Source of the DNA: Norana najaformis
Taxonomy: Eukaryota > Annelida > Clitellata > Crassiclitellata > Hormogastridae
DNA length: 64,000 nt
Direction of reading: 5' to 3'
NCBI GenBank assembly: GCA_964023275.1
Contig: OZ029917.1
Coordinates: 28,472,005 to 28,536,004, forward strand
How positions within the stretch are numbered: position 1 is the stretch's first letter; each line of letters begins with the position of its first letter. The position numbers and the translations under genes are program-made. This document shows positions 21,401 through 33,400 of the stretch, piece by piece. The notes beneath the pieces are model-generated. The model ran no database searches. It saw only the letters and a program-made list of their open reading frames with translations, and was not told the DNA's origin.

Positions 21401-24400
21401 TAACCAGATTTTACTCTCTTTTAAGAGATGGATTATCGACCATCTTAAATGTTGAGCTGTCGGATGAGAAATGGCTCCAGGCGTCCCTTTCGGTTAGGGA
21501 TGGCGGTCTTGGGATTCGGTGTGCTTCTACGCTGGCACTTTCTGCCTTCTTGGCCTCTGCTGCAAGCACAAGCCAACTCCAAACACACATGCTGCGACCA
21601 GAATCAGCCGATACCTCAGACGAGCTAGTGAATACCGCACTGAATGCATGGATGGTCTTCATGGATGCAGAACCACCAACTGGATCAGCAGCTCATCGAC
21701 AAATGGAATGGGACAGTCGCTGGACAAGCAAGGCGTCGGCGAGCTTACATGAGTCTGCGAACAACCCACGAGACCGCTCTCGTCTCTTGGCCTCTCAAGC
21801 ACCACGCTCTGGAGATTGGATGCTGGCTCCTCCAGTAACCGCATTGGGACTCCGTCTTTCGGATGAGGTGATACGGACCGCGGTTGGAATGCGACTGGGA
21901 ACCACACTGTGCGAGCCACATCTGTGTCACTGTGGCGAAAGAGTCGACCCCAGAGGACTTCACGGTCTGGTCTGCAGAAAGAGTGCTGGCAGACAACAAC
22001 GCCATAACATGCTCAACGACATTATATGGAGAGCGCTTACCAAAGCGAACCTCCCTGCTCAGAAAGAACCGTTGGGACTCACCAGAGAAGATGGCAAACG
22101 ACCGGATGGCGTGACTCTTATCACGTGGTCTCGCGGAAGGTGTCTCACATGGGATGTGACAGTTTCTGACACATTTGCAGGGTCACATCTAGGATTTACT
22201 TCAGACGGACCAAGTGAAGCTGCAAACCGGGTAGTCTCAGCAAAAGGCTAAAATACGCCACTATAGCCCAAACCCACTCTTTTGTGGCGGTCGCACTGGA
22301 GACCAGCGGCGCATGGAGTATGGAAGGATTGGATTTTCTATGGGAGTTAGGACGAAGGATGACAATGGCAACCCACGATCCACTGGAGACCAGCTACCTG
22401 CTTCAAAGACTCTCAGTAGCTGTCCAGCGTGGGAACGCCTTCTGCTTCTCCGGAACTCTACTATGAACATATAGGATGATGATGATGATGATGATAATAA
22501 TAATAATAATAATAACAATTATTATTATTATTATTATTATTATTATAATAAATAATAATAATCATAATCTTAATCATAATAATCATACCAACAACAACAA
22601 ACGCACTTGTTTCAAATTGGTGGTTATAGTTTATGAAACATTGAATTATAGCCACAATAGGCTATTTAACGAGGTCATTTGATTGCCTTTTTGGTTATAT
22701 ACCAAAAACTAGAACTGTTCTTGTTGAACGAGCTTTTCGGCTACTGAACTCAAATTTTGGAACTTTGTCCCCACATGTCTTCGTTCTGCTAAATCTATTA
22801 TGTATTTTCGGTTTCAACTTAAGTCCCAATTTTCCCAGCTAGCTTTTCCACAATAGGCGATTCAGCCTGTGACCTTCTTTGTTCCGCAAGCGCTTGAAAT
22901 CTGTCCTGTTTGACTGCGGGTCTTTCTTTTTTTTGATCGGTAGGGAGCGCTGCTGATGAGTTTGTTCTTGAAGATGCATTTATAAACCTTCCATTCATGT
23001 TAATGTTACGTATGTTAACGGCTATCGCTCTGTCTCAGTGGACTGTCTCTCTGTGTATTATTCTGACTGCGCTTTATCTTTTTTCTGCGCCATCGGTTGA
23101 CACCTTGTGCGCTACAGAAGTTGTTAAATATGTAACCCCATTATATGTTGTCAATATTAGGCCTAATACAATGTGCTGTATATATTAAACTGTATGATAA
23201 TTGCTTCACTGTTAGCAGTGTTTTGTCAAAGATCGGACTGCAGCTCGACACAGAAGTCGTGCACGCATTGGCACAGTGTCGCCCGTGGGTTGTCGAGAAT
23301 GTGTTGATTGCAATCAGAGATAAAATCGAAATTATCATCGAACCGGTGTCACCTGGAAGATCTACCACCAGTGTCACTTACAGGTATATTACTTTATGAT
23401 CGACGACGATATAGAATACATAGGACTTTCACTGCACAGTCCATCGTCACATTGGCGGATTTCCTAGAGAGATAAACGAGGCCAATGAACAAGGGGCGGC
23501 ACATTCCAGAGGGGTCTGTAACGGAAACAGAGGAGACGATGATGCGAAATACGGCCATATAACCGACATTATATAATATCATGAAGAATTAATTAGATAA
23601 ACAATTAATAAACTGTAGTATTTAGAATTAAATTAGTAGTAGATAAAGGGCAGAAACATTTAAGAATGACTGATGCAAAGACTAAAGGACGACAGACATA
23701 ACAGACAGAGGAAAGGAGGCAGACTAAGGCACATAGACACGGCTCCAAAGTGCAACGCGTGCAAGCGAGGGGACTGGAAGGAGTGCGATCTGCGAGAAAA
23801 ATAGCAGAGCACTGGGATGCGAGCTATGATGATGCAGCGATGGAAGAGGGTAGATGGAAGGTTGATTGAAGTCTGCCGCTAGCAGACTACAGGAAAGGAA
23901 GCCGTGATAATGCGGCTAGGCAGGAAGGGGAAGAAAGAATGCTTTTGATGTCTGCCGCTAGGAGCTGAAAGAGAGAATCAAAAGGGAGTGAACAAGCGAG
24001 TCAGGGTTCACTCTCAGCGATGTGCGAAAGAGGAATCCTCTCTCGGCTGAAGGAAGCTGCAACGACCGACAAACCGAAGAAACAGGTGCGGGAGAAATAA
24101 GTTAGCAGCTGACAGTGAAACCAGAGTATGTCTAAGGACACCGTGACTTTGTAAATAGGTTGTAAATAGATTCGTTGTTAGAAATAAGAAACATCAATTG
24201 AACATTCTTCGTCAACGAACAAACACGCTGAGGAAACCCCGAAGAGACGCCAATATCACCGCTAGCCACCAGCTAATGCTTTAATACTGACCACTGACTA
24301 GTGTTTTAGATTGACCGCCAAACGTCTTTCTATACATTACGTCTCGTGGCAACAGTGATTTAAAACATTACAGGGGCAAAATGAAAAATTAGAACATTTA

Positions 24401-27400
24401 AAATTAAACATTATCGTAATCGTAAACTCGAGATTTCTACAACACCAAACGAAAGCTAAGTTGCGGGAACCAGCTTATTCACGGGCGCTCAGTCAAATCA
24501 AAATCGATAGGCAAGAAGAGTTTGGTTCCAAGTCAAGATCCAAGAGTCAGGCAGGCAGACAGTCAGACAGCTACTGTAAATTTAATTTAGCATTAAATTT
24601 AATTTTAAACAGCAAGCGAGGCTACAATAAATGAATATTATTATACTGATATGATATTAATGACAATATGTTGTTTTAATTATTTTTTTTATTTAAGATA
24701 TTGTATTTAAGGCAACATTAAGGCAATCTGTTTAAAAGGCAGACATGCATTCGGATAACATCAACGTTTACCAATCCGTCTCCAACCCGATGTTCATCTC
24801 TAAGGTTGTAGAGAAAATAGTGACTGCGCAGATGTTGCGTTATTTGAAGTCATGCAACCTCATGTCAAAGCTGTAATCTGGCTTCGGGTAGGGTTATTCG
24901 ATTAAGATGCTGTATTTAAGATGTTGTAACTGCTGTCGTCCTTTAAAATTATGGGTTCAAAAACAACTTGTCCTAGAACAAGTAACAGAAATCTGCTACC
25001 TGGGGAGCGTTGTCACGCAAGATGCAAAATGCCACACGGAATTTAAAAGAACCATAGCATTGGGCAAAGACGCATCCTCAAAACGAAAAGAATTGCTGAG
25101 AGGAAAAATGAACGCGAACTTAAAGAAACGAATGATTAAAGCTCTGATATGGAACGTGGTGTTGTGTGGATCCGAAACATGGACCATGAGAAAGGAGGAC
25201 ATCAAGAGATTGGAGGCCTTCGAAATGTGGATTGGCGGAGGATGGAAAAAGTTAGTTGGATGGAGCACATAACAAACGAGAAGATGGCGAAAATAGCTGG
25301 AGAAGAAAGATCTATGATTGCTAAATCCGCCCCTCCATCGCCATGCTCGAGTAAGAATGTTTTAGTGCATGCTACTTACAGATATATCAGGCCAATATAT
25401 GTGGCGAAGCCGGGAGCTGTGTTCTCTAGCTCTATCCGAGGGGCGAGGCTCCCGTGGTCTATCAGAGGACAAGTCAACAACAGAGTGAACTAATCTCCAG
25501 TTTAAACTTTTATTATTTCAACGATTCTTAATCTAAGTCAAACTCACAATCTGCGAGTTGTCTACTACTCTACTGCGAACTCTGAAACTGCGAACGAACT
25601 GATTAAACTGTCATCGAACTTAACTGTAACGCAACTAACTGCTGCTGACCTGAAAGGCCACACAACTGAACTGGCTCCTCAACGGAACGACCCTTACTGC
25701 AAACGCACCTGCAGCCCAACGGAATGACTCTGACTCAAGCCCAGCTGCGCTCTTCCTTCCCACCACTGTCAAAATATTATTTGTTGGGCTCAGGGATGTT
25801 TCCTGGTTCTTCCAAAGTAAACACTGAACAGAGGCATTTATTGCTTCAGTTTAGATGTAAAGAGCAGAGCGGCTTCGTCTCTGGGAGATCAACAAACTAG
25901 ACGAGAATTTAGACAACCGCCGTGGATTCAACGTAAATTGGGACTTACAGTTTATAAAACACTGAACTTTGGCAATCAAAATACTTTAAATCGATCTTCA
26001 TTCCTCAGACTTATCATTGTTTAACAGGTCATTGAATTGCCTTTCTTATACCTAGGACTAGAACTGTTCTTCGCGAACGGGCTTTTCAGCTACTAGACCT
26101 AGATTTTGGAACTATTTCCCTCTGTCTGTTCTGTCTGCTAAAGTGTCTGGTGTCATTTTGTTCTCAGCTTAAAACTTACCTGTTTCAAATTGCTTATCCG
26201 CCATAGGCTGCCTCTCTGTCTTGTAGACTGACCTTCTGGATTTTGACCTGATTGCGGCTTGGCTTTGTTGCACCATCGATTGATGCCTTGTGCATTAGAT
26301 ACCGGCGCTATAAAAATTACAATTATAATTGCTGGACCCTATTCCGACATTCTGTCTTCGATAAGCTGTCAGCAAGCTGCTTCTTTTTCTGCTGCAGCTT
26401 TACAACACTTCATTGGTAAAAGGATTCCTGCCAGAGGGTCGGAAGTGAGCAATATTAAGGCAAGCTGTAAAGAAGGCAGACATGCATTCGGATAACATCA
26501 ATGTTTACCAATCCGTCTCCAACCCGATGTTCATCTCTAAGGTTGTAGAGAAAATAGTGTTTGGGCAGATGTTGCGCTATTTGAAGTCGTGCATCCTCAT
26601 GTCAAAGCTATAATCTGGCTTCGGGTAGGGTTATTCGATTAAGATGCTTATGCTGCAGCTAATTACCGACTTTATTGACGATATTGATGCAGGACATGTC
26701 ACGCTGCTTGCTCTCCTGGATGTAAGTACATCGTTCGACATGGTGGACTATAACATCTTGTTGATCTGACTCAGAATCTCCCATGGAACACCTTTGATTG
26801 GTTTCGTTCGTTTCAGGATGGGTGTACCCATGGCAATTGGCTCATACACATCAGTTTGGACTCAAGTTCCGTTCCTTGTTCCACAAATTAAGACTCGGTC
26901 CTTGGGTCGCTTCTGTGGCTTTTGAACAGCGCCAACCTGACCCAGATTATCACTACCTTCGGAGCACGGGTTCGCCAATATGCTGATGACGTTAAGTTGC
27001 ACAAGTCATGTCTGATGTATTTTCCTGTGTGTCTGAAATCTATTCTGACCAAAGTACAAGCCTTGGTACCCACAAATCTGCTGAGGTTCGGTCCGTAGAG
27101 GTAAGGTTCCTCTGGCCGGACACACGACAGGCAAGAGCAAAGGTGGAAATAGAGACGATAGCAGCGATATTCCCAGCCTGGGAACCATAACACGTCGTCC
27201 GGGACCTCGAAGTGCTTCTGGTGAAGATCTACTGACGATGGATCACGTCAACTATCTCTACAGGTCCTAAGTTTACCAACTGTGCCAGATAAGGGTAGTT
27301 CCTCGAAATATACTGCATGATGCCACTGCGACCCTCGTCCATTCCTTCATCGTACTGCGCTAAGCAAAGGAGAAGAAACAGTAGTAAGAATAGACATCAA

Positions 27401-30400
27401 TGGAGAGGAAATAGAACAAGTAACAGAATTCTGCTACCTGGGGAGCGTTGTCACGCAAGATGCAAAATGGAAATTAAAAGAACCATTGCATTGGGCAAAG
27501 ACGCATACTGAAAACAGAAAGAGTTACTGAGAGGAAAAATGAACACGAACTTAAAGAAACGAATGATTAAGGCTCTGATATGGAACGTGGCGTTGTGTGG
27601 ATCCGAAACGTGGACCATGAGAAAGAAGGACATCAAGAGGCCTTCGAAATGTGGATTTGGCGGAGGATGGAAAATGTTAGTTGGATGGAGCACATAACAA
27701 CCGAGAAGGTGGCGAAAATAGCTGGGGAAGAAAGAGCTATGATAGCTACAATAAGGAGCGACAAAGAAAATGCAGTGGTCACATACTGAGGAGGACTCTT
27801 TCTTGAGAATCATCACTGAGGGCATGTTGGATGGAAAGAGGACAAGAGGAAGACCCAGACAGATGCTGCTGGATTGAGTTATGACGGATGGATGCAACAA
27901 GCTGAAAGAAGCTCAGCGCCGAAAGGAGTGGCGTCATCGGACGTTTAAACCTGCCTGAGGGCAGAGAACCAGAAGAAGTTTGTGCACTGTCTTTGCAGGC
28001 TTACCGAAGTTCCGAATTCGCCAGGACTGAAGTCCGTCCTTAACTGTGCTGCCCTGGTCGCAGTCAGCCTCCCAGAGTTCTCGCACGTTTCAAACACATG
28101 AGATACACAATGCACTGACTTCTAGTTGAGGGTAGAATTATATTAAAGATCTTAGTCTTAGGCCGAGCATCGATTGATGGTTTGACCCAAACATCCTGTA
28201 TCGAGCCAGCAGAGTCGACACACACTGCGCTCTTCAGCATGTGGAAATTTCTTGGTTCCACGCTCCTGTACAACGATTCGGACACCTTTCTTTTTCCTTC
28301 AGTGGATCATCCTCATGGACGTCTTCCACTCAAAATTAAAATTTACTGTAACGAATAGCTGAAGAAACAATATTAGCTTGTCTTAAGGAGCACCTTTTTA
28401 GATCTTCCGTGTCGCTTTGCATTTTTGAGGTGCTGAAAAGGCGCTATGTAAGTGCTAAAATACGTAGGCCTACGACATAGACATGTCCAACTTTTGCAAA
28501 ATATATGGGTCTACCTATATATTTATTGGCGTCGCAGACGCGTCTCTGAATTTTATTTTTATTGATAGGGCTACGCAAATACTCTGCTGTAAGCACGAGA
28601 ACGACATGTCTACTTTTTGTAAACAATATTCATGTTAAGTAGATTGTTCTAGCAGAGTACGCCGTGTTCCGCTTCGGTTAACGGCTGCTTATCCTGCTGT
28701 TGCTTTTGCAGGGCTGGCGACCACAACTCTACTCCCAAACGATCGGACATGATTCATCAGACTTACGACAAACGGCAACAAGAAACAATAGAGAAACAAG
28801 AACAGACCATCGAAGTACGTTTTGGCTCATCTCGTCTAATTCTTTAATTTCTGCAGCGCCCTAATCATAATGCACAAGGCATCAGTCGATGGTCGCTTCA
28901 AGTGAGATCATAGTCAAGGGTCAGAATCCACTGGAAAAGCAAGGCAGAAATCCTGCAGGTTGGAGGAAACAGAAATCAGACTACAGTGGGTAAGCAAGTT
29001 GAAACAGGTGATTTTTAAGCTTGGACCTGAATGATATTAAGGACTGGCAGAACACACAGAGCCGGGCAGTGAATTCTAAAGCTTTAGACCAGCTACCTAG
29101 AACGCCTGAGAGCCCAAACCGTTCTGGTGCAGGGTTCAGCAAGTGTCAAAGTACCTACTGATTGAATGTGATATTTGCTCGTATGAAGGGTGAACAGGTA
29201 GCATAGATAAGTCGGTTGATATAAATGTAGTACATTGTGAACTATAAGACAAATTTTAAACTGTATTCTTTGCACAATGGGCAACCAAGGCAATAAACGC
29301 AATATGGGTGTGGCATGCTGATACATAGTGGTATTTGTTATGGCTCTGGCCAGAGAGTTTGTAGCCATATGTAGACTGTGTAAATCTCTCTTACTAATAC
29401 CAATGAGAAATGAGTTGAAAGGAATAGCTGGGTATCATTAGCATAAAAATAGAAGTCTTGAGAGCTCTCAGTAAGTAGCCAACCAAATGACATGGTGCAT
29501 AATGTTAACAGAACCAGGCTACGTACAGAACCTAGTGGAACGACGCAGTTTAAAGCACCTGTTGCCGAAGTAAGTTGACTAATACGAACGGACTGAGTAA
29601 AGAAGTGCAGGTAATATGCGAACCAGCTAAGACCAGGACCACAAAGACCAAACCAGTAGTGTTTGAAGCGCTGAAGGAGTATGTCGTGATCAACAGTAGA
29701 TGGCAAGGGTGGCAGATTGCTCCAGGAGAATGACAGCAGTTAGGCCTGCTATCCCTTTATTTATGTAGCTAATTACGTGATTATGAACAGTAAGCAGTGC
29801 AGTTTCAGTAGACTGGTTTTTGCGGTAGGCCGATTGGGAACGAAGGTACATTTTTTGGAATGAGAGTTGACAGCAGGATTTGGAAATGAAATTGAGATTA
29901 GAGATGGGTCAATAGTTTCATAAGTCGCTGGGGCGAGAAAGCTTTTTGAGCAGGTCAACTACGGCATGGGCAAAACTGGCGTGGAAGCAGCCTTCGGCTA
30001 ATTGGGCCCAAGACATCGAAACATTCTTTCAAAAGCGCAATAGGAATAAGATCCAAGGCACATTGCTAGTAAGCTGATGAGAAAATGAGATTGCGATTCT
30101 GATTCCGATTCGTTGATTGTATAGTAAGCTGACAGCCGGTCGTGGAGATGAAATGTATAACAGACCATCGGACGTTGAAAAACTTGAGTTTTGGGAAAAT
30201 ATCTAGTCAGGTGAGAAGCTTAAAAGCCTGTCGGCAAGGGAAGAGTATTATGAAGAGTTTCGTGGTAGGATATATTGTATTTATTGCAGTGTAAGATCTT
30301 GTTCTCCACCTGTCATAACAATCTTGGAGAGTAGGACCTTTCAGATGCAAGACAAGAGAGGTACATGGCAGTGACTGTTGAGACGAACTTACGGACAGTG

Positions 30401-33400
30401 TCACACTTGCACCTAACTTTGAGGAGATAAGAAGATAAGTGGGAGCGTTGCCAACACCTTTCAAACCGTCTGAGCAACCTCTTGGAGGCGCCAACATCTT
30501 AATTGCATCGCGGCTGGGAAGGGTGCGCTACAACCCTCTAAGACTTGACATAAATATGCTTACCCAAGATTTCAGATAAAGTCGAGTTTAATTGAATATC
30601 AAGTTCCGTAGCTGTACGTCTTGATGGCGACCACAGCTTTGAAAGTTGAATCGTAATCCTAATCCTAATCTCGAGATTTCTACAGCGCCCAACGAAAGCT
30701 AAGTCGCGGGAACCAGCTTATTCACAGGCGCTTAGTCAAAACAAAATCGATAGGCAAAGGGTTCGGTTTTGAAACGTTAAGCATGTTCCAAGGGCGGTAA
30801 CTGATGAAGGAGTAAGTGGAAAGCGGTTTATGACGAAAAAACCTGAGCAGTAATGGCAGTGTGATCATAAAAATATGACTTACGATGATAGATATTTTTA
30901 ATAGCCGGTTATAAAGAGAGCGTTTGTCGTCCATGACATGAGTTGGAGCTGTGTTGCAGAAGACTGAGGTCGGAGAGGAGATCCCGAAACTTTTGGAAAG
31001 GATACTCCAGGTATGTATAGTATATGGAAATCCCTGGTTATTTTAAGTTCAGAAAAAGAAACCAACATACAAACACAAATGGGAATTCTGGGAAAAGTCA
31101 AAAAGTGAAATGGAGGGAGTACGGTAAACATTAACGGAGATTAGGCCTAGGCGCTGATTCCCGGAATCCAGAGTAGCGATAAAATTTTGAAATGTGTCTT
31201 GTCCCGAGTAAACGCTAAGTTACAAATCTGGCATGGCGATATAAGCCCGATATAATCGACAATTTCGAAAAATCGTCGAGGGCCCTAATTTTTTCTTTTT
31301 CGAAATTTGTAACTCTCACCCTCCCAAATGGTTTCATTTTAGTAAGAAATATTTTGTGTAAAATTTTAAGCAGATCGATCTGCATTTAGAGGTCGCTCAG
31401 TGGCCAAAGTTTACAATCAGCGTGGTATGAACTTTCATAAAACTCTTATGCACAGTGCACACAGCTCTTTTGCACGTGGTTCTTTACACACGAGTCCTTT
31501 GCACAATGGTACAGTTGCACACGGCTCTTTTCCTCAAGTACGTGTTCGTTTGCACATGGGTCTTTTGCACACGCAACTAACTTCCTAGATAAGTCGGTTA
31601 ACTATCCACAACAGATGAGATGAACGTCCACTTACCGAAAGACGATCGGAGCCGAAGAAGACGAACAGAGCCGAAGAAGAAGGTCGAGCCGACACTCACC
31701 CGCCGAGAACGGTACGGTTGGAGAGCAGACGAAGAAGACGATCGGAACAGAAGACGACGAACGGAGCAGAAGAAGTCGGTCGGAGGCGACACTCACCCAC
31801 TGAGAACGGTTAGAGCAGCAGCCATAGGAGACCGTTGATCCGAAGAAGATAGCAACGCGTTCCTAAGTTTCCTGGTTAGCCCTGCAGAAGGGATAGAAGG
31901 AAGTAAACTACCGTCGGAGAAGCAGGTCCTTGGCCACTTTATGCATTGCCACAGTGTACTGAAAGAGGATATCCGAACGGCAACGACCCACACCATCCAG
32001 CGAGTCGGAGATTTCTGGTCCTGCGCTAGAATTCCAACTAAAACATTGCCAACACTCGATAAAAAAGCTCGAGCAACTATTCTGTGGATGGCAGGGGCTG
32101 AAGAAGAACAAGAGTCGTCAGTCCCAGACTCAAACAGCCAAAGAAGCTACGTTTTTAGACAGGATCGAGGAACTGTTTGACATTGCACATGCTAATGCCA
32201 TGGAGCTCATCGAGAATCAAGAAGACAAGCTTTTCCTCGAATCACAGCGGAAAAAGGACCACCAGGCTGCATGACAGAAGTCGACAAGGCTCTGCTCCAA
32301 CAAAAGCAGAAGCACATGGAGAAAGAGGAGACGCTGCAAAGGAGCCAACAGCGATCCTAACTTCAGAAAGACGCCCTTTTGGAGAAAGCTATGTTGGAGA
32401 GCAGCATTGACTCGGAAGAAAGTCAGTGTGAATGTGAAGATCAAGATGTCCGCGGCCATAATGGTCGTTGGATATCTACGTGTTCATTTTGACGGATTAT
32501 TTTGTCTAAACGTAATATCTCCTCGGTAATTTTAGCAGTTTGGTTTTTTTCTGTTGTCGAGTTGGCGCGGTGGAATTATTTTTCGTTTCCAAAACGGAAT
32601 TATTGCGTTTCGGACGTTTTGTTGTTCATCATCATGACCTTCCGTGAATGGACTGGTCCACCCACCGAGGGGGGACAGGATTCAAGCTTGACAGTCTAGT
32701 CTCAGACCTACAGACCCAGTCACGCCGTCAACGCCGGGAAATCTCGGATCCGGTGAAGAAGGGCGAATAGAGTCTTTGGAGCGGCTCCGACTGTCAGCTA
32801 CGGAATGGTCCAGCTATCTACCGAAAGACGGGCGAAGAAACCTGTCCGACGCATATCCGATGGTTCGATTAATCTCCGCTCGCCGCAACGTCTTCCATCT
32901 ACGAGAGACTGTTGGACGATGGGACAACCGTGAGTCATTGGCGGCGGATCACATCGCCCATGGTCGCTCCTCATTCTCGTTGCTACGTGCTTCAGAAACT
33001 CCGAACATGCTGTCATCATTCAGCTCTAGTTGGGAACCTGTTGGTTGGGCTTTACGTGTGTGCGCGAGTTTGCCACTGGCGACTCTTCTAGTATTCTGAC
33101 CAATGTTTACTTGTGGACGAATGTTCCGTTCTTAATTACATTTAACATCATTAGCGCAGACAGCGCCTCTGATGAGTTTATCTTGAAGAGGCGCTATACA
33201 AATTTCAAATTACAAATTACAGTCCACGTCGCAGTACAAGTACTGCCAACCAGCCACGAAAACGCCAAAGTGTTATATTACCAGAACTGGCAGCTATGCT
33301 TGGTCGAAATGCACTGTGTGACAGGGCCGCCATGATGATGGTCTTTGAAGCGTCTAGGGCTCTCGGACAAGACCCAGAAGCGCTTGCACTTAGCAGATCA

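Larger units (their letters stand above)
18893..22466 (+). mobile_element. RLE-type non-LTR retrotransposon, nearly full coding content
   Basis: The block contains, in order, an N-terminal zinc-finger-like segment (18893 on), a 30-bp minisatellite (19147-19380), an 859-codon RT-endonuclease frame (19672-22251) and, after one frameshift near 22248, the conserved C-terminus (22251-22466). An ATG/ATA repeat follows at 22476-22510. Fragments of the same protein family are at 39283-39610 (-) and 44170-44536 (+). Element ends and target duplication were not identified. It lies in SPEF1 intron 2 in sense orientation. Confidence 0.75.

Noticed and set aside
22461..22682. Poly-Met/Ile/Asn open frames
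   Set aside because: Translation of an ATG/ATA/AAT microsatellite.
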